From Enterococcus sp. 4G2_DIV0659 (GTDB taxonomy: Bacteria; Bacillota; Bacilli; Lactobacillales; Enterococcaceae), in the NCBI RefSeq assembly GCF_002140715.2, contig NZ_NGLE02000001.1, positions 538,001 to 602,000 of the forward strand: DNA of 64,000 bases, given 5' to 3'. The notes beneath the pieces were generated by a model. The model did not search any database and was not told where the DNA came from. It was given only the letters and a program-made list of their open reading frames with translations. Both the position numbers and the translations under genes were made by a program. This document shows, one piece after another, positions 57,248-64,000 of this stretch. How positions within the stretch are numbered: position 1 is the first letter of the stretch; the number at the start of each line of letters is the position of its first letter.

Positions 57248-57513
57248 TTCCTCACCTCTTTTAGTTGCCCCAGCAACCATTTTACGTATAATTAGTTGTT
57301 TCGTCAACTACTTTTTTCTAACTATTTAACCCTGTATTTATCTATCCGTTCAAAAACGGCTTATATTGTTCTTTTTTTGGATGAATTTAAAATAAAAAAG
57401 AAATAATCTCAACATTGAACTTAACGTTATTCTCAGAAACAACCCTTTATACTCTTAAAAAAGGATAATTGTTTCCCTTTTTCTCAGCAGTCTTCGTTCA
57501 AAAAATAGACTGC

Positions 57514-57533
57514 TTTGGTCATTTTAGACCAAA
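57514..57533. promoter_or_regulatory. Inverted repeat upstream of the M60 protease gene
   Basis: TTTGGTC, 6 bases, GACCAAA. It lies upstream of a TATACT box (57553-57558) and could be an operator. I find no convincing -35 box; the rest of 57308-57594 shows nothing else. Confidence 0.45.
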
Positions 57534-57594
57534 AACGACTAGAAAAGTAACCTATACTAATTTCATACCAAAAAGAAAGAGGGTTTTTAAACGA

Positions 57595-59811
57595 ATGAAA
57601 AAGAAACAGTTTTACACCTATTTGGGGACAACCATGTTACTAACGATCCTGGCTAGTAGCACCATTTATGCAGCAGAAGGACATGCCACACAAGCAGAAG
57701 CAACCAATCAATCTTCTGTTTTAACACCTGAACAAAAATATGCGAGTGTTCAATTGACACTTACACAATCTGAAGATGTTCCTACTTATCGAAAAGTTCA
57801 ATTAGATAATTATTTTGGTGCCAGCAACGATCAATCAACAGGTGTTTACAAAAGAAGTACAGATGTTATCACCATCTATGTTGACGAACGTACAGATCAA
57901 ACAGAATTACCGACCTATACCATCTCACCAGTCGTCTTAAATCAATCACGAGAAGGAAATCCTACCAAATTCCCATTGAAAAAAGGGAAAAATATCATCA
58001 ACAACACAAATGAAGGTATTATTCACCTACAAAATATTTCAAAAGTAACATCACAAAAAACATTGTCTGTTACAGTTGAAGGCGGCACACAATTGCCTCG
58101 TTTCATCCTTGGAAAAACAACAGAAACCGACTGGCAAAATCAAATACGCCAAAATCCAAATGCTCCAGGGTATGAATTAGTCGGAAAACATACAGTAATT
58201 ACTGGTTCTAAAGAGACAGTAAAACATGTCAAAACTCCGAAAAAGACCCTTGAAACGTACGATAAAGTAGTAGAAAACCATAATAAAACTGCTGGACTAG
58301 ACAATAGTTCTTCATTAAACAGAACAAGCCGTGGTATCTTTCAACATATGCGTGAAACACAAGATCCAAAATTTTATATGTATGCATCACTCAACCATAC
58401 TGGCTATTCTAAAAATTCAGGGATGGCAAATATGCTAACGGCAAATCCTACCGATATGTGGGGACCAATGCACGAACTAGGTCATACCTATCAAATGGAA
58501 CGTATGACGTGGAGAAATCAAACAGAAGTAACTGTAAATATTTTCAGCTTAAGAAGTGAAAAAGCATTCGGAAATAAAAGTCGTTTAGAACGCGATGGCG
58601 TATATAATAGAATCTTCTCTCATTTCCAACAACCGAATAAAAACTATGACAGTAACACGGATCTTTTCGTCAGATTAGGCATGTTCTGGCAGTTAGAATT
58701 AGCATTTGGGGACAATTTCTATCCTCAATTGCACAAATTATATAGAGAAGAAGCAAAAAGTCTAACAAGTGATGTTGCGAAACAACAATACTTTATTACT
58801 TCTGCATCAAAAATCGCCAATAAAAATTTACAGCCTTATTTTGACATGTGGGGCTTACCAGTAACCGCAGAAACAAAACAAGTGCTTCAACAATATCCAA
58901 AATTAACACATAAAATCTGGGAATACCGTGATGAAATGAAAAATCCGATCAGCCCAATTGACCCAGCTCAACCAGAAAAACCAGCTGCACCAACGAATTT
59001 ATCAGCAGTTGATGTCAAACACGATTCTGTAAAAATCAAATGGAATAATGCTCAAAGTGCTAAACCAATCAAAGAATATATTATCTACAGAGACGGCAAA
59101 GAAATTGCTCGAACAAGTGCAACTGACTGGACAGATAAATCGGTAAAAGCAACAACTACCTACAATTACTCTGTTGCAACAATGCTTTCAACTGGTGAAA
59201 CGTCTGATAGAAGTATGAACCTACAAATCAGAACACCGAACGCACCAATTGTTGAAACACCAGCACCAAGCAAACCTGTGAATGTTCTTTCTAGCAATAT
59301 CACACAAGATTCGATTACATTAAACTGGTCTCCTTCTACAAGTCCAGTTGGCGTGTCAGGCTATAACGTTTACCGTAATGGAGTTAAAATCACGACCGTT
59401 CGCACAACAACGTTCAAAGATTCTGGCTTACAAGCAAATACAAACTATACGTATCAAATCGCAGCTTTCGACAGTTCAAATAAAGAATCAGCTAAAAGCG
59501 ATAGCCATACAGTAAAAACAAAAGCAGCTGAAAACCAACTTTCTACTTGGGAAAGTAATAAAGTCTACACAGCTGGTAACAAAGTATTCTATAACAACTT
59601 AGAGTACGAAGCAAAATGGTGGACACAAGGCAATCGTCCAGATCGATCAGATGCTTGGAAACTCCTTTCAGATGCAGTGATGGAATGGGATTCTAAAAAA
59701 GCATATGTTGGTGGAGATACCGTGACGTTCCAAGGGAAAACCTATAAAGCCAAATGGTGGACACAAAATAACCAACCTGGAAATACTCCTGTTTGGGAAT
59801 TAGTGAAATAA
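57595..59811 (+). CDS. Secreted M60 (enhancin/mucinase-type) metallopeptidase
   Basis: A 738-residue preprotein. A signal peptide (about 1-27) precedes an N-terminal region, then the M60 catalytic domain with zinc motif HELGH (293-297) and a downstream Glu (about 311). Two fibronectin type III domains (about 462-546 and 555-643) and two CBM5/12-like chitin/glycan-binding repeats (649-692 and 695-738, both with KWWTQ) follow. M60 enzymes cleave mucin-type glycoproteins. GAGGG lies 11 bases before the ATG. No anchor motif, so it is freely secreted. Confidence 0.88.
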   Translation: MKKKQFYTYLGTTMLLTILASSTIYAAEGHATQAEATNQSSVLTPEQKYASVQLTLTQSEDVPTYRKVQLDNYFGASNDQSTGVYKRSTDVITIYVDERTDQTELPTYTISPVVLNQSREGNPTKFPLKKGKNIINNTNEGIIHLQNISKVTSQKTLSVTVEGGTQLPRFILGKTTETDWQNQIRQNPNAPGYELVGKHTVITGSKETVKHVKTPKKTLETYDKVVENHNKTAGLDNSSSLNRTSRGIFQHMRETQDPKFYMYASLNHTGYSKNSGMANMLTANPTDMWGPMHELGHTYQMERMTWRNQTEVTVNIFSLRSEKAFGNKSRLERDGVYNRIFSHFQQPNKNYDSNTDLFVRLGMFWQLELAFGDNFYPQLHKLYREEAKSLTSDVAKQQYFITSASKIANKNLQPYFDMWGLPVTAETKQVLQQYPKLTHKIWEYRDEMKNPISPIDPAQPEKPAAPTNLSAVDVKHDSVKIKWNNAQSAKPIKEYIIYRDGKEIARTSATDWTDKSVKATTTYNYSVATMLSTGETSDRSMNLQIRTPNAPIVETPAPSKPVNVLSSNITQDSITLNWSPSTSPVGVSGYNVYRNGVKITTVRTTTFKDSGLQANTNYTYQIAAFDSSNKESAKSDSHTVKTKAAENQLSTWESNKVYTAGNKVFYNNLEYEAKWWTQGNRPDRSDAWKLLSDAVMEWDSKKAYVGGDTVTFQGKTYKAKWWTQNNQPGNTPVWELVK

Positions 59812-59813
59812 CG

Positions 59814-59857
59814 AAAAAACCGATCAGAGCATGAGAATTGCCCTGATCGGTTTTTAT
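59814..59857. terminator. Bidirectional terminator
   Basis: ACCGATCAG (59819-59827) and CTGATCGGT (59843-59851), flanked by AAAAA and TTTTT, between the M60 gene and the convergent ABC exporter gene. Confidence 0.9.
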
Positions 59858-59928
59858 TTAATTGTACATAGTAATGCTGAAGTGCTTATTTAAAATCTAA
59901 CCTTTTCATTGAAACTCTAACTTCAGAT

Positions 59929-61563
59929 TCATAGTTGAATAGTTTTATTAATGAATGGAAGTTTCTCATCTGAATGTGAAACAATCAAAATAGTTTTAGA
60001 AAAATAATTTTTTTCTATAACCTCAAATATTAACTGTCTAGTTTTCATATCAACATTTGAAGTTGCCTCATCAAATATTAATAATTCCTTTTCTCCAATT
60101 AAGGCTCTCAAAAAAGCGATCACCTGTGCCTGACCACCGGATACACCATTTCCTAAATCAGACAACTCTGTATTTAGATTTTTCGGAAAATTTTCAAAAT
60201 AGTTCTTTAAATTACATTTTTCTACTATAGAAAAAACATTTTCTTTAGTAGATGTCTCACAGCCGTATAGAATATTTTCCAAAATAGTCCCTTTGTAAAG
60301 TTCAATATTCTGTGAAACCATCCCTATCTTAGATCTAAGATTTATTTTATCAAGTTCTGTATTCAATATCCCATTGATTTTTATTTCTCCACTAGTAACG
60401 TTGTAAATTCCTAATATTAATTTCAATATTGTAGATTTACCTGTTCCGTTTTTGCCTTTGATTAAAACTTTATCTCCTAATCGAATACTTAGGTTTATTC
60501 TATTTAAAACCAATTGACTTTGATTAGAATATTTAAAAGATACATTAGAAAAACTAATAGTATTTATAGATTCAATAGTTTTCATTCCCATATTTTCATT
60601 TGGTAATAAAAATAATTCTAAAACCCTATCAATTATTATTATTGTTGGTTTTAAAGTAATACTTATATTTGATAACCCTTGTATAGCTGGCAACATCTGA
60701 CTTAAATATAGTGAAAATGTTGTGTACCCACCAATTGTCATCTCATCTCTTAAAATCAGAAAACCAGATATTCCTAAAATAAAAACAGTTATAGAACTAT
60801 TTGTTAGAGAAAATAATTGTAAATAGCTAATTAAATATCGAGTCTGGCAAATTGTTCTCTTAAACAACTTATCCATTTTATTTGTTAAGTTTTTTACCCT
60901 AGTTTTTTGTATATTTAATATTTTTATATTTTCAATTCGATTGAAATCTTCGAATATACTTCCACTGACTTTCCCGCTCGCTTCTTGTATTTCTGTTGCA
61001 CCAGATTGAATTTTATTTGTACTCTTAAATGATATAACAAAGCAAATTGGAATAATCAGCATACTTACAAGAGCAAGTTTTGAATTAACGATGAACATTA
61101 GGATAAATGAAAAAAATATATTAAATATTCCAATCAGACTACTTAGATTTACGGGACTTAATAATGAACTTATCTGCTGCGATTCATCAATTCTGGAAAC
61201 TAAATATCCTTTGTCAAATTTTTCCAATATACTCAATGGAGCATTAAAGACAATCTTAAGTAAATCCGCTTTTATTTCTTTATTTATTCTTTGTTGGACT
61301 TTTGAAAAACACATTTGATATATATACGATAATAGAATACTGATTACATGAATAGATAATATAACTAAAATAAATTGAAGTAATTGAATATAACTTCGAT
61401 TTGTTGATGATAACATATCAACTGTTCGACCAATAATCAAAGACAAAGGGGTGGTTATCAACGAAAACAGAATCATAGACAATAAACCAATAACAATATT
61501 TTTCTTATTCCTCATTATATATTTTTTCAAAAAATTTACTCTTTCACTTCTTACCATCAGCAT
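59929..61563 (-). CDS. ABC exporter of the sactipeptide locus
   Basis: A 544-residue half-transporter: six membrane helices (about 20-320) then an ATPase with Walker A GKNGTGKS (370-377), signature VSGGQ (474-478) and Walker B LLIFDEA (494-500). There is no C39 peptidase domain, so leader cleavage must be done elsewhere. GAGGAAGAG precedes the ATG. It follows the radical SAM gene by 12 bases. Role inferred: export of the modified peptide, or self-immunity. The stretch is notably A/T-rich. Confidence 0.85.
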   Translation of the reverse strand: MLMVRSERVNFLKKYIMRNKKNIVIGLLSMILFSLITTPLSLIIGRTVDMLSSTNRSYIQLLQFILVILSIHVISILLSYIYQMCFSKVQQRINKEIKADLLKIVFNAPLSILEKFDKGYLVSRIDESQQISSLLSPVNLSSLIGIFNIFFSFILMFIVNSKLALVSMLIIPICFVISFKSTNKIQSGATEIQEASGKVSGSIFEDFNRIENIKILNIQKTRVKNLTNKMDKLFKRTICQTRYLISYLQLFSLTNSSITVFILGISGFLILRDEMTIGGYTTFSLYLSQMLPAIQGLSNISITLKPTIIIIDRVLELFLLPNENMGMKTIESINTISFSNVSFKYSNQSQLVLNRINLSIRLGDKVLIKGKNGTGKSTILKLILGIYNVTSGEIKINGILNTELDKINLRSKIGMVSQNIELYKGTILENILYGCETSTKENVFSIVEKCNLKNYFENFPKNLNTELSDLGNGVSGGQAQVIAFLRALIGEKELLIFDEATSNVDMKTRQLIFEVIEKNYFSKTILIVSHSDEKLPFINKTIQL

Positions 61564-61575
61564 CTCTTCCTCATT

Positions 61576-62952
61576 TTATGCTATATAAATTGGATACTGT
61601 TTCTTTATTTCAGGACTAACGACATCCTTATACCAGAAACACTTATCGCCAATTTCTTTTGCTTTTATAATTCCTCTTAAAATACAGCCACCACAAAATC
61701 TAACATGCTCACATTGTTTGCATTCTTTGATTGATGGGCTGGGTGATTTTAATTGCGCAAAAGCTTCTAAAAAATCTACGTTGCTATCATATATTTCTTT
61801 TATAGCTGTTTTATATACATTTCCTAAAGGCTCTCCAAAATATTCGCCTGTGTCCATCGTACACATTTTCAGATTTCCTTTACTATCAATGACTGCTTGG
61901 TTAACGATAGCCCCACAATTTTTAACTTCTCCTTCATGTTCTTTAGTAGAATTAAAACGAATATCATTTTTGTATTTTCTATATAATTTTTCTAAAATTT
62001 CTTCTAGTTTAATTTGATCATTTAAAGTCAAGATTAATTCATTATTTTTGAACTGAGCTCTTCCCAAAGAGATAACTGGACTAATCCCCCAATTTCGAAT
62101 TTCATACTCATATAGCCATTCTCCAATTTTTGGCAATTCAAAATAATTATTTCTAGTTATAACTGTCGCAACTCTTAACACAATTCCAGCAGCCTTGACC
62201 TTAATTATATTTTCTTTGATTTTTTCTGTTGTATTAGAACGTTTGGTGAACCATGTAACATAGTCATCATCTAAACTATGTAAATCTATTTGAATAGATG
62301 TAGAGCTTCTATTTTTCTTCATTAATTCAATTTGGGTATCATTCAAATTTATTCCATTTGTCAAAATACAAACTGAAGAAAATTTTAGTTTATAAGCATG
62401 TCTTAAAATTTCTGTAAAATCTGGATGTGTCGTACATTCTCCCCCAGTAATTTCTATACCGTTTACTCCCAAGTTTTTTAACTCATCAAGTAACGATTTT
62501 ATCTGATATAGCGTTGGCATCTCTTTTTTTAATGCACCATAATTCCCGTAGCAATGAAGACATTTTATATTACATGTATTAGTAATTTCGATTGATACAA
62601 TTTTCGGATACCTAGTATTTTCTTCTCGTATAAAGATATTTATTTTCTTACATATTTCTTTTTCGAGAATTTTCACGTCCATTTCAATAATGAACTTTTC
62701 TAAAAATCTAGAAACAATGCCTTCTACATTTTCGATTGAATCATTGTATTTACAAGCCAACTCATTAATAAGTTCTTCTTTTGTTCTACTTCCATCTATT
62801 TTACTTATGATTTCAAATCCTATAAAGTCTAAAGAACAAGTCTTATTATCTTTTGTATATACATAGTCTTCATCAAAAACAGTTAACTCTACTTTATTAT
62901 TTTTTTGGACTACAAACTCTAAAATTTTATTCCAATATAAATAGTTACTCAT
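61576..62952 (-). CDS. Radical SAM/SPASM sactionine-type maturase
   Basis: A 458-residue enzyme. Residues about 1-90 form a PqqD-like peptide-recognition domain (TCSLDFIGFEIISKIDG). The radical SAM cluster ligands are C127, C131, C134 (CNIKCLHC). The C-terminal SPASM domain has C346, C364, C411, C414, C420, C423 and C438 for auxiliary 4Fe-4S clusters. This layout is that of AlbA/ThnB/SkfB-type enzymes, which form thioether bonds from Cys to alpha-carbons. AGAGAGGA precedes the ATG. It sits 92 bases after a Cys-rich peptide gene. Confidence 0.88.
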   Translation of the reverse strand: MSNYLYWNKILEFVVQKNNKVELTVFDEDYVYTKDNKTCSLDFIGFEIISKIDGSRTKEELINELACKYNDSIENVEGIVSRFLEKFIIEMDVKILEKEICKKINIFIREENTRYPKIVSIEITNTCNIKCLHCYGNYGALKKEMPTLYQIKSLLDELKNLGVNGIEITGGECTTHPDFTEILRHAYKLKFSSVCILTNGINLNDTQIELMKKNRSSTSIQIDLHSLDDDYVTWFTKRSNTTEKIKENIIKVKAAGIVLRVATVITRNNYFELPKIGEWLYEYEIRNWGISPVISLGRAQFKNNELILTLNDQIKLEEILEKLYRKYKNDIRFNSTKEHEGEVKNCGAIVNQAVIDSKGNLKMCTMDTGEYFGEPLGNVYKTAIKEIYDSNVDFLEAFAQLKSPSPSIKECKQCEHVRFCGGCILRGIIKAKEIGDKCFWYKDVVSPEIKKQYPIYIA

Positions 62953-63044
62953 TTTAGATTCCTCTCTATATGCAATTGTTTAAACTTGAAATAAGGTACA
63001 GCTTTCTTTATTTAGTTGATAAAAACATTAAATAAAAAGGCTAA

Positions 63045-63179
63045 TTACCACCATTTTCCATCTTTACCACTTACAACTGACAATCCAGTTCCTAACGTAA
63101 GTGATAGACCACATAATCCACAGAAAGAGCACCCAACACATTCAATAAACGATCTTGTATCCATACTTGGTTCTTGCAT
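63045..63179 (-). CDS. Thurincin H-like sactipeptide precursor
   Basis: A 44-residue peptide beginning MQEPSMDTR. Cys are at 14, 17, 20 and 23 (CVGCSFCGLC), evenly three apart, and Thr/Ser at 28, 31, 34 and 37, also three apart. Gly and hydrophobic residues fill the rest, and the tail is KDGKWW. Thurincin H has the same CxxCxxCxxC plan and a short leader. GGAGGTGAT lies 5 bases before the ATG, so this start is chosen; a TTG at 63248 with AGGAGG would give a 67-residue form. No other peptide copies are seen. Confidence 0.82.
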   Translation of the reverse strand: MQEPSMDTRSFIECVGCSFCGLCGLSLTLGTGLSVVSGKDGKWW

Positions 63180-63249
63180 AGTATCACCTCCATTCTTACG
63201 TAAGCTATACTGTCTTATTTCAAGCTTAAAAAATTGAATATCTTTCAAT

Positions 63250-63282
63250 TTAGCCTCCTACAAACCAAATAACATAAGTCAT
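63250..63282 (-). CDS. Candidate leaderless short hydrophobic pheromone
   Basis: A 10-codon ORF encoding MTYVIWFVGG, with AAAGGAGGTG seven bases before the ATG. Its hydrophobic content and terminal GG recall streptococcal SHP peptides (DIIIVGG-type), and the lack of a leader recalls the 8-residue SIP signal of Streptococcus pyogenes. It lies first in the sactipeptide operon and divergent from an Rgg gene, the usual SHP-Rgg arrangement. Expression and activity are untested, so this is a strong hypothesis rather than a family match. Confidence 0.6.
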   Translation of the reverse strand: MTYVIWFVGG

Positions 63283-63312
63283 AATTGAACACCTCCTTTA
63301 CTTTATGATAAT

Positions 63313-63342
63313 ATAATAACAACCATTATTTTATTTTTTCAA
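63313..63342 (-). promoter_or_regulatory. Promoter of the sactipeptide operon
   Basis: Minus-strand -35 TTGAAA (63337-63342), 18-base spacer, -10 TATTAT (63313-63318), 30 bases before the pheromone ORF. AAATGTACACTTATTTCAC just upstream could hold an Rgg site. Confidence 0.65.
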
Positions 63343-63492
63343 AATGTACACTTATTTCACGTTTTGTAAAAGTATCTTTTTCTTTCATGACTGCATTGCT
63401 CCAATTGGAAAATGATCACTTAGTTTCAATATGTAGCTATAATTGGAGTAGCTTGGAATACAATAGAAAATATATAAAGGAGGTTGAAGAAA

Positions 63493-64000
63493 ATGTTTAA
63501 CTATGGAAACACATATAAATCAGTCAGAAAAGCAAAATGCATCTCTCAAAAACAAGTTTGTGGCAACCAGATTTCCAGAACAACTTTGTCAAAATTCGAA
63601 AACGGGCACTCCGACATTACTTTGTCTAATTTCATTTACCTGTTAGAAAAATTAGATCTTACCTTCGAAGAATTTTTATACTTGATGGACAATAATCATG
63701 GAGTAGATATGACTAAAGGGAATATCTTAAAAAAATTTATCGAAATTAAATCAAATCTGGAACAGGATAAAATTGAACATTTAATTATGACTTGCAACGA
63801 ATATTTAGATCAAGAATATAATTGGTATATCCATTCAATTTTAGAAGTACTAACTGTGCTACAGAAAATGCAACAAAACCCAATAGATAAAATTCCTTGT
63901 ATTGATAAAATTATTGTTTCAAGAATCTGGAATTATCTGGAAACTACTGATGAATGGTTCATTTTAGATATTTACTTGATTAATAGTATTTTATTCTACT
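63493..64000 (+). CDS. Rgg-family transcriptional regulator (runs off the window)
   Basis: 169 complete codons are visible. Residues about 1-65 form an XRE-type helix-turn-helix (YGNTYKSVRKAKCISQKQV, TTLSKFENGHSDITLSNFIYLLEKLDLTFEEFLYL), the standard Rgg/GadR/MutR pattern, followed by helical repeats that in this family bind peptide pheromones. AAAGGAGG precedes the ATG. It is divergent from the candidate pheromone and the precursor gene, so it probably activates them when the peptide accumulates. The C-terminal part lies beyond 64000. Confidence 0.85.
   Translation, partial: MFNYGNTYKSVRKAKCISQKQVCGNQISRTTLSKFENGHSDITLSNFIYLLEKLDLTFEEFLYLMDNNHGVDMTKGNILKKFIEIKSNLEQDKIEHLIMTCNEYLDQEYNWYIHSILEVLTVLQKMQQNPIDKIPCIDKIIVSRIWNYLETTDEWFILDIYLINSILFY

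Noticed and set aside
59929..61563. ABC exporter considered as a peptidase-containing RiPP transporter
   Set aside because: The N terminus goes straight into membrane helices; there is no C39 Cys-His peptidase domain.
1..64000. CRISPR arrays, insertion sequences, prophage and rRNA genes
   Set aside because: I saw no spaced identical repeats, transposase or integrase motifs, phage structural genes or rRNA sequence in the window.

Overview
The window is a low-GC Gram-positive chromosome segment, most probably Enterococcus (inference). The order comFA-comFC-hpf-secA-prfB-ftsE-ftsX beside a pst operon, a CodY box, sortase genes, a cell-wall recycling operon and small Lactobacillales-type proteins all fit. 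Strong AGGAGG ribosome-binding sites, TTGaca/TATAAT promoters and U-run hairpins made starts and transcription units fairly clear.

Layout. 0.1-8.1 kb: deoxynucleoside catabolism (deoC-nupC-deoB-pdp), its SorC/DeoR-type regulator, and a tyrosine phosphatase plus organophosphate transporter whose promoter carries nearly the same 40-bp operator as deoC. 8.2-13.4 kb: phosphate uptake (pstS, pstC-pstA-pstB-pstB-phoU). 13.5-24.6 kb: cardiolipin synthase, ftsEX, prfB with its programmed frameshift, secA, hpf, comFC/comFA, an orphan PTS IIB and an orphan small domain protein. 24.8-33.5 kb: YigZ, a Tad2-like DUF2829 protein, an SDR enzyme, queT behind a class II preQ1 riboswitch candidate, a GntR regulator, and a 1414-residue fused dehydratase-activase protein divergent from a TetR gene. 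33.6-36.7 kb: tRNA-Gln, tRNA-Tyr, DUF2969, and a three-gene sortase/substrate/membrane-protein operon. 36.7-42.2 kb: branched-chain amino acid ABC transporter with a CBS-ACT protein, behind a perfect CodY box. 42.3-48.4 kb: ROK protein, yidD, a secreted pectate-lyase-like protein, a 48-residue protein, engB, clpX, pgl. 48.4-57.2 kb: MurNAc/peptidoglycan recycling (murQ, PTS IIC, membrane protein, BadF-type kinase, mupG, anmK, murR), then MATE and MarR. 57.6-59.8 kb: secreted M60 (enhancin/mucinase-type) metallopeptidase.

The most exciting region is the right edge, 59.9-64.0 kb. A 44-residue precursor with four Cys in CxxCxxC-xxC spacing is followed by a radical SAM/SPASM enzyme with an N-terminal PqqD-like recognition domain and an ABC exporter. 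It looks like a thurincin H-type sactipeptide locus. Immediately upstream, and too short for normal gene calling, lies a 10-codon ORF with a perfect ribosome-binding site encoding MTYVIWFVGG. This is a candidate leaderless short hydrophobic pheromone. Divergent from it is an Rgg-family regulator that runs off the window. Together they suggest a quorum-sensing-controlled RiPP system.

Three copies of a palindromic intergenic repeat (4.7, 13.6 and 45.7 kb) link otherwise unrelated regions. All functional statements are from reading the sequence; no searches were run.
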